Of a stretch of 64,000 bases of DNA, positions 59,074-64,000 are shown piece after piece (the stretch's first letter is position 1; the number at the start of each line of letters is the position of its first letter). This DNA is from Bacillota bacterium (GTDB taxonomy: Bacteria; Bacillota; Clostridia; Christensenellales; Aristaeellaceae): contig JAFADG010000018.1 in assembly GCA_023425025.1 (NCBI GenBank), forward strand, positions 1 to 64,000. Direction: 5' to 3'. The translations under genes were made by a program, and so were the position numbers. Under the pieces are notes generated by a model. It saw nothing but the letters and a program-made list of their open reading frames with translations. It was not told the DNA's origin and did no database searches.

Positions 59074-59427
59074 CTACCCCCAGCGGCCACCTTCGCGGGC
59101 AGTAATCCGGGAATGGCATGAAACGCATAGACTCATAAGGTTGCCGGGGTCATGGGTGCCGCCTTTGCGAAGAGGAAGGATGTGATGCACTTCCTCTGCA
59201 GGTGTGGTCCGATCTTCCCGTTTACAAACTTCACACAAAGGATGCTCTGATAGATGCTGTGCCCTGATTTTTCTCCAAAGCCTGCCATATTGCCGCTTGG
59301 ATGCAGGATCACGACCGTATTTGTCATAGTCGGCATCCATACGCTTTTGGTGTGAGGCACAGAACCGCTCGTTTGTAAGCTCCGGGCAGCCAGGATAGCT
59401 GCAAGGGCGTTTTGGTTTTCTGGGCAT
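59074..59427 (-). CDS. HNH endonuclease
   Basis: 117 residues from ATG 59427 (GGAGG upstream). Zinc-binding Cys pairs (CSYPGCPELTNERFCASH, CEVCKRED, CVSCH) frame the HNH core EVHHILPLRKGGTHDPGNL near 84. In HK97-type cos phages this protein acts with the terminase in packaging, and its place beside TerS fits that. The 116 bases between the two genes might hold the cos site. Confidence 0.88.
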   Translation of the reverse strand: MPRKPKRPCSYPGCPELTNERFCASHQKRMDADYDKYGRDPASKRQYGRLWRKIRAQHLSEHPLCEVCKREDRTTPAEEVHHILPLRKGGTHDPGNLMSLCVSCHSRITAREGGRWG

Positions 59428-59517
59428 GCACACCTCCAGGCGCAAAAGAAAAGCCCTCGCGGTTCATACACCGTGAAGGCTTGGGAGATATCTTTTAACA
59501 ATACTATATTAACATAC

Positions 59518-59952
59518 TTATGGGTCTCTTTTTGTCTCCTTTAGTATCCACTTCTCGAAAATGTAGTAGTTTCTATTTTCTCGGTTCATTTTACTGGTAG
59601 CAGACTGAAATTCCTTTTTGATTGTTTCCGGCAGGTATACCCGGTTCCTTCGTGTACGCCGTGCCAACAGATAGCTTTGATACTCTTCCTGGATGTGATG
59701 CCTTGTAAGATACACATATCGAACAATTCCGTCTGTCATCTGAATGGCGATATAGTATTTGTCAGCCCATATCCTGCCCTTTTCGTTTTCCAGAATAATC
59801 GGCATCGGACTTTTTGTACTATACTGTTGCATAAGCGTTTTTGCCGGAATGAAAGGTAAGCTGTATAAGGTAGAGACAGTATTGGCTAAATGGAGGACCT
59901 TGTAGTAAGGAAGAGCATAAAGAGGATAGTTACGCATGTAGACAGCTTGCAT
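59518..59952 (-). CDS. uncharacterised phage protein
   Basis: 144 residues, Tyr- and Arg-rich (YPLYALPYYKVLHL, DKYYIAIQMTDGIVRYVYL, RRTRRNRVYLPETIKKEF). GGAGG lies ten bases before ATG 59952, within the end of the RinA-like gene. I recognise no domain. Its place suggests an early/late switch or replication-associated gene. Confidence 0.5.
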   Translation of the reverse strand: MQAVYMRNYPLYALPYYKVLHLANTVSTLYSLPFIPAKTLMQQYSTKSPMPIILENEKGRIWADKYYIAIQMTDGIVRYVYLTRHHIQEEYQSYLLARRTRRNRVYLPETIKKEFQSATSKMNRENRNYYIFEKWILKETKRDP

Positions 59953-60394
59953 CGTTTTGCATCCTCCGTTTATTAAGGATTTCTTCAGTCATTGCCAGTG
60001 CCAGGTTGTGCAGCCGGTAAACGTGCGCGCGGCTGATATGCATTTCTATTGCGATATCATCCCAGCATTTCATGCATAGATAACGAAGCTCTAAAAGAAG
60101 CCGGCTATCATCATCTTCCAAACAGTCGATACCCTCCTGGATTTCACGCTTGCAATCTATAAAGGCATCAATGTCCTTATTCACCTTTTCCTCAGCTTCA
60201 ATAAGTCTGTTGATCGCTGTTTGGGACGATGTCACATCACGTGTACGGCTAACCCGCTGAGAGTCGAAAGTAGTAGTGACACGCTGGGTCAGGGAGCGCA
60301 GCCGTGCTACCTGTTCCAGCTTCGCATTTATCCGCTGGTCAATCCGGTATGCCTGAGAGAGATATTCCTTGGCTGTCATCGATATATCGTTCAT
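59930..60394 (-). CDS. RinA/ArpU-like late regulator (DUF1492-type)
   Basis: 154 residues from ATG 60394 (GGAGG ten bases upstream). The N-terminal helix contains AKEYLSQAYRIDQRINAKLE. A C-terminal sigma-70 region 4-like helix-turn-helix follows (LRYLCMKCWDDIAIEMHISR, then VYRLHNLAL). Proteins of this kind activate late genes in Gram-positive siphophages. Confidence 0.75.
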   Translation of the reverse strand: MNDISMTAKEYLSQAYRIDQRINAKLEQVARLRSLTQRVTTTFDSQRVSRTRDVTSSQTAINRLIEAEEKVNKDIDAFIDCKREIQEGIDCLEDDDSRLLLELRYLCMKCWDDIAIEMHISRAHVYRLHNLALAMTEEILNKRRMQNDASCLHA

Positions 60395-60399
60395 AAGGG

Positions 60400-60684
60400 T
60401 CAATCCTCCAATTGTTTGAGTATCGCGGCGACCTCCGCCGCCGAAGTGACTTTGAAGGCTCGTCCTTTTGCATTCCTGATTTTTTGTATCGTAATCTCTT
60501 GGAGTTTTGTCATTTTGCCGGTTTCGGTTTTGACCTCGAAGGCCACAAACCTCCCGTTAACGCAGGCGATGATGTCCGGGACGCCTGTCGTCCCATAGAT
60601 TCCGCCGTGCTCCTTCCATGCGAAACAGCAGGGCATTTTCTTGAGCAGCCGCAGAATCGCGGCCACGATATCGCGCTCGGCCAT
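60400..60684 (-). CDS. VRR-NUC domain nuclease
   Basis: 94 residues from ATG 60684 (GGAGG upstream). The PD-(D/E)xK core is visible: GIYGTTGVPDIIACVNGRFV (Asp) and AFEVKTETGKMTKLQ (ExK) near 50, then the closing helix. Phage VRR-NUC proteins are Holliday-junction/flap-type nucleases, usually next to the primase. Confidence 0.88.
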   Translation of the reverse strand: MAERDIVAAILRLLKKMPCCFAWKEHGGIYGTTGVPDIIACVNGRFVAFEVKTETGKMTKLQEITIQKIRNAKGRAFKVTSAAEVAAILKQLED

Positions 60685-60807
60685 TTGTACCTCCGTAACC
60701 CTATTTGCTGTGTAACCGCCTAAAATAGAGGTTCGCATATATACGCGCATGTGTGTGCGCGCGCTCATGCGCGACGAAGCTTTTCCGTGTACCTCTAAAA
60801 TTTAAGG

Positions 60808-63363
60808 TCACATGGTTACAGTTACAGAGCCGGAAGTTCCCAACGGCTTAACCTGTGATTGAAGGAAACCTTCAATATCGCAGCGCTGCTGCAGCAAGCC
60901 ATAGTGCAAAATGACCGCTTTCTTGGGATCATCGCTAAACCGTACCGTCCTGGTTTCGATATACATTTCAGATTTTCGTAGTTGCTTCATGAACTGTGAA
61001 TAGGGCAGGCACTCGCCGAGGATCGCATGGTCGCGACGATACTGGGTGTAACGATCATAAACGCCGCGAAAATGAATGGCGATGTTGTCATCATCCAGAA
61101 TCCTACATTCTTCATCTGAAAGGCCCATGCGATCTATGACCTCCAGTGTTTGTTCGACAACACTCTTGTTGCTTTCGCCACCATCCAACAGATAGTCCTG
61201 AACGGCATATTCCATATACTTCACACATGCATTCATATTGATGGTGAATACCTGATCCCAAGAGAATCCGAGCCGGGCGCACAAGGCCTCCAGCAATCGC
61301 AGCCCTACCATGCAGCAGGCCAGATTGTTTAGAATGCGCGACGGAAGGGTCGCCTTGAAGAGCGGCAGCGCCTCGTTGTGCCATTGCTTCACCGCCGTCC
61401 TAGACAGCGTCAACGCCGTATCCAGCAGCGCCCGGCCAAGTGCGGTCAGATCATCTCTGCGGTCGCTCAACCTGCCAAACGCAACCCGCGAGGCGACTTC
61501 TTTCAAATCGCGCTTGCTGAACAAAAGCTCCATGCCGCGCTCCCGGATGGCCGGCTCGTCCGGCGATTCCTCGCCCGCAACGGCGAGCGGTGCCAGCAGC
61601 GCATAGGATACCTGGGACTGATCCGCTCGGCCTCGGACGCCCTCATGCCCGTCGTAACTGTCGCGTAAATGGTTGTACAGCGCGCCGATACGCATTTTAT
61701 CGATCTTGGATGGCTTGAATTCATCCAATGCCTGCGGGAACAGGTTGCTGGAGGCGGAATCCTTCATCAGTGTAAATGCGGTGGTCTGCGGCGCGGCCAC
61801 CACTTTGCCCCTCCCGAAGACGGGCAGAATCACACGCTCCAGCGTGGTGGACTTGCCGCTGCCCGCCTCGCCAATCAGGAACAAATGTGGATATTTGATA
61901 CCCGCCTTCCGCATGTGCTCCTTCAGGAAGCAGCCACAGCACCAACCCAGCGTTGTTACGGTCTTGGCAGGTTCATTATAGTCGAGCAGCGACTGGCCCA
62001 GGTCAACGAACCGGTCCGCCGTGATCGCCGCGTGCTCAAGCAATTCGGTTTCAATAGAAGCATGCTTTTCCAGCTGTACAATATCGTCCACGGTTTCTCC
62101 GCCTGCAGCGAACGCGACACTTCTGGCGACGAAAACCCAACGCCCATCCCGCTCGTGCATGCCTAGCGCCTTGACGCCATATTTCACCTGCCATGTAAGC
62201 CCGGCCAGATAGCCTTTTAGCAATTCAAGGTCGCCGTCGCTGCCCGTGTAGCTGAGTGAAATCGTCCGTTTGTTCAACACACCTTTGAATTTCTGTAGGT
62301 TGCCGAAATCAGTGGTCATGAAGGTTTGTCGGAAGGTATCGCCATATATGGTCACGAGGTCACAGGTCATTTGCGTTTCTTCCTCGGCGATGAGCATCTC
62401 CAATGGGTGGACAATGAAATTGGTGATCGGATATACCTGTTCACCCTTGACGCGGTAGTAGCGCCCGTTTTGCTCAAAGATGACCGGTTCGCCCTCCGGG
62501 GAATAGGTCTGATCGGTACGCTCGATAGCTTGACGAATCGTCTCTGCACCATAGGTAGAGCCATCGGCATGATGGACATTGTCCCATTTCTCCCGGATCA
62601 ACGCCGACTGGCGGAACAGCTTGTCCATCTGTTCGGCATCCTTGCCCGTCCAGAAGGCAAGCGTACAGCATAGCGCGAGGTCAGCCTCCGACTGGCTGCC
62701 GTATTTATCCTTCCAGCGGCCCTCCCACAGGTCGGAAAACTCGTCGCCGCCCGAAGCTGCACGGGCCTTTTCCAATACCTGTTCATCGGCCAGTCGCACC
62801 GCCTTGCGTACAGCCTTGGCAGCCCTGGGCTTGCGCTTCTTGGCAAGGTACTCCTCATGAATCCACGGAAGCGCCGTCGCACCGTCCGCGATGCCTTCCA
62901 ATGATCCCTCCATATGCTGACCGGTCATGGTGAAATAGCGGCCTGTGGAATACATCTCCACGCCGGTAGTGCTGTTCTTGTTGCCCTTGCCTGGCATAGT
63001 GCCGTGATAAAAAATGTGTAAGCCTGTGCCTGAGGGCGAGATTTCCGTGTAGGACGGATGTTTTTCCAGAATAGCGCGAGCTGTATCGTTGAGGGTTCCA
63101 TCTGCTTCGCGACAATGATCAATGTCCACGCCGACGATACCGCATTCTTCCGTGAATACGAAACCAAGGCCCGAGAACAAAAACTTACCGCGCGCAGCCT
63201 CAGCCTCCGGCAGCGTCGCCCAGTTCTGCGGGTTGGTGGAGGACGCCTTGCGTCCGGTCTTAGGATCATAGGGAACCTTTCGAGGCTTTTCGCCCTTCGG
63301 GTCGGGTTCCAGTCGCCAGCATATCCACTGCGGCAGAGCAGTCAATTCCTTGGGAAAACTCAT
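60808..63363 (-). CDS. phage primase-polymerase/helicase (DUF927-type)
   Basis: 851 residues from ATG 63363. An N-terminal archaeo-eukaryotic primase-like domain holds CGIVGVDIDHC (Asp 80 and 82) and ISPSGTGLHIFYHG (His). A middle linker follows, then a DUF927/helicase-type P-loop domain with HLFLIGEAGSGKST near 500 and a C-terminal helical region. Makes primers and unwinds DNA at the phage origin. Coupled to the DUF4406 gene by ATGA overlap. Confidence 0.85.
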   Translation of the reverse strand: MSFPKELTALPQWICWRLEPDPKGEKPRKVPYDPKTGRKASSTNPQNWATLPEAEAARGKFLFSGLGFVFTEECGIVGVDIDHCREADGTLNDTARAILEKHPSYTEISPSGTGLHIFYHGTMPGKGNKNSTTGVEMYSTGRYFTMTGQHMEGSLEGIADGATALPWIHEEYLAKKRKPRAAKAVRKAVRLADEQVLEKARAASGGDEFSDLWEGRWKDKYGSQSEADLALCCTLAFWTGKDAEQMDKLFRQSALIREKWDNVHHADGSTYGAETIRQAIERTDQTYSPEGEPVIFEQNGRYYRVKGEQVYPITNFIVHPLEMLIAEEETQMTCDLVTIYGDTFRQTFMTTDFGNLQKFKGVLNKRTISLSYTGSDGDLELLKGYLAGLTWQVKYGVKALGMHERDGRWVFVARSVAFAAGGETVDDIVQLEKHASIETELLEHAAITADRFVDLGQSLLDYNEPAKTVTTLGWCCGCFLKEHMRKAGIKYPHLFLIGEAGSGKSTTLERVILPVFGRGKVVAAPQTTAFTLMKDSASSNLFPQALDEFKPSKIDKMRIGALYNHLRDSYDGHEGVRGRADQSQVSYALLAPLAVAGEESPDEPAIRERGMELLFSKRDLKEVASRVAFGRLSDRRDDLTALGRALLDTALTLSRTAVKQWHNEALPLFKATLPSRILNNLACCMVGLRLLEALCARLGFSWDQVFTINMNACVKYMEYAVQDYLLDGGESNKSVVEQTLEVIDRMGLSDEECRILDDDNIAIHFRGVYDRYTQYRRDHAILGECLPYSQFMKQLRKSEMYIETRTVRFSDDPKKAVILHYGLLQQRCDIEGFLQSQVKPLGTSGSVTVTM

Positions 63364-63791
63364 AAAGTGACCTCCTGGCAATCATTTGTGAAATGGCGTA
63401 CAACCAAGTCGCGCCAGCGCGCTTTGTTGATCTCGTTCTTCATGCCATCGCTGATCGTATCGCCGAAGAACCACAACTCTCGGCATTTCGATATCAGGAT
63501 CAGGCCCATGTGCAGCGCAAGCTCGCGGGTTTCTTCTGTTTCCTCGCTGCCCATGAATTGCGGGAACAACAAATGCGGTGCGACAGGCAGCGCCTTTTGC
63601 GTCAAGGCGAAAGCACAATATCGGCGGGCGTTTTGAATGTTTTGTTCAACGTTACCGCGATACGGGGAGCAGATATAAACCAGCGGCATGTAGCCGAGCC
63701 GCAAAGCCCGCTCTTCCCGTTCAATGTTCAGAAAAGCGGTGGCAGCCGTGGGATCGTAATAGCCCTCAGCGTTTTTCATCTGTTCGCTCAC
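63360..63791 (-). CDS. DUF4406 protein
   Basis: 143 residues from GTG 63791, which overlaps the polymerase stop as GTGA and has GGAGG ten bases upstream. LVYICSPYRGNVEQNIQNAR near 33 and LPVAPHLLFPQF near 63 are the family marks, shared with nucleoside 2-deoxyribosyltransferase-like folds. Possible nucleotide-pool role; not shown. Confidence 0.75.
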   Translation of the reverse strand: MSEQMKNAEGYYDPTAATAFLNIEREERALRLGYMPLVYICSPYRGNVEQNIQNARRYCAFALTQKALPVAPHLLFPQFMGSEETEETRELALHMGLILISKCRELWFFGDTISDGMKNEINKARWRDLVVRHFTNDCQEVTL

Positions 63792-64000
63792 GGTTGTATT
63801 TCCTCCATATGTCCAAAATCGGTGCCATAGGCAGCCTCGGCCACAATAGGTACATCCATTTCCGGGAATGGCTGCGCGTCCATGCACTCCCGTATAAATG
63901 CCACAGCATCATGAAGCCGATCGGCAGGCAGCTCGAACACTAGCTCATCGTGGATTTGCAGCAGCGGTTTTAGCCACGGGCGCTCCGGCAGTTTTTCTAC
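63788..64000 (-). CDS. DNA polymerase A family, C-terminal part only
   Basis: 70 codons on the minus strand, open to the window edge. LLQIHDELVFELP is motif C of family A DNA polymerases (HDE with the catalytic acids), followed by the usual end EMDVPIVAEAAYGTDFG. It is partial because the window stops. Phage replicative polymerase. Confidence 0.88.
   Translation of the reverse strand, partial: VEKLPERPWLKPLLQIHDELVFELPADRLHDAVAFIRECMDAQPFPEMDVPIVAEAAYGTDFGHMEEIQP

Larger units (their letters stand above)
31480..64000 (-). mobile_element. HK97-type siphoprophage, incomplete at right edge
   Basis: A nearly continuous leftward gene set: replication (right end), packaging, capsid, connector, tail, lysis and serine recombinases (left end). 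Gene order is that of HK97-fold cos-type siphophages of Clostridia. The left end is taken at the hairpin beyond the recombinase gene. The right end lies outside the window. I saw no broken structural gene, so it could be functional. attL/attR were not identified. Confidence 0.85.

Overview
The window looks like chromosomal DNA of a Gram-positive, Clostridia-like Bacillota. The support is strong AGGAGG-type ribosome binding sites, Fur-family and YcgQ/YcgR-type zinc genes, an LplB/YtcP-type sugar ABC transporter without its own ATPase, a YesM-type kinase, and a typical Firmicute HK97-fold siphoprophage. No rRNA, tRNA or CRISPR array was seen. The species cannot be named from the sequence alone.

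Layout. (1) 1-7430 is a metal (probably zinc) homeostasis cluster: znuC-znuB-COG0523 GTPase, a Fur-family repressor on the opposite strand, an SH3/peptidoglycan-binding secreted protein with a cysteine-rich tail, a P-loop/permease fusion coupled to a YcgQ-like (TIGR03943) protein, and a second Fur-family gene. The znuC promoter and the promoter of the second Fur gene carry the same 21-bp dyad just downstream of a TTGACT/TATAAY promoter, so the two units probably answer to one repressor. (2) 7641-15906 is a sugar-uptake locus: AraC-type response regulator, YesM-type kinase, two permeases, a solute-binding protein and an FAD-dependent oxidoreductase. (3) 15907-19150 is eroded: a broken alpha/beta hydrolase, a flavodoxin/ferredoxin protein whose C-terminus runs into it, a beta-carbonic anhydrase divergent from a MarR regulator across a clear operator, and a second gene remnant sharing a Lys/Ala-rich tail with the hydrolase.

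(4) 19300-31480 is an AT-rich accessory island. It starts in a field of GGGTGCAT repeats, contains several unfamiliar genes (membrane-anchored Cys-rich protein, small promoter-to-terminator unit, membrane protein, zinc-finger protein), a DUF262/DUF1524 (GmrSD-like) defence protein, and a recombination module. The module has divergent XRE regulators, a serine recombinase without the usual zinc ribbon, two smaller proteins that repeat the recombinase's C-terminal domain, and two ParB-superfamily proteins. Two decayed 3' ends of serine-recombinase genes (23004-23051 and 25096-25215) lie between the cargo blocks, as if successive elements were stacked against recombinase 3' ends. This module and the stacked remnants are the best candidates for something undescribed.

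(5) 31480-64000 is most of an HK97-type prophage, nearly all on the minus strand and running off the right edge. From the right: DNA polymerase A C-terminus, DUF4406 protein, primase/helicase, VRR-NUC, RinA/ArpU-like regulator, HNH, TerS, a ParB/Mom-like/ParB-methyltransferase DNA-modification group, TerL, portal, ClpP-like protease, capsid, connector and tail genes, tape measure, Dit, Gp37-like tail protein, fibres, holin, endolysin, and finally two overlapping serine recombinases with two small accessory genes. Three genes look like morons: an HD-domain hydrolase on the plus strand with its own consensus promoter, an Ig-like secreted protein between TerL and portal, and a Cys-rich protein between the Mom-like and methyltransferase genes.
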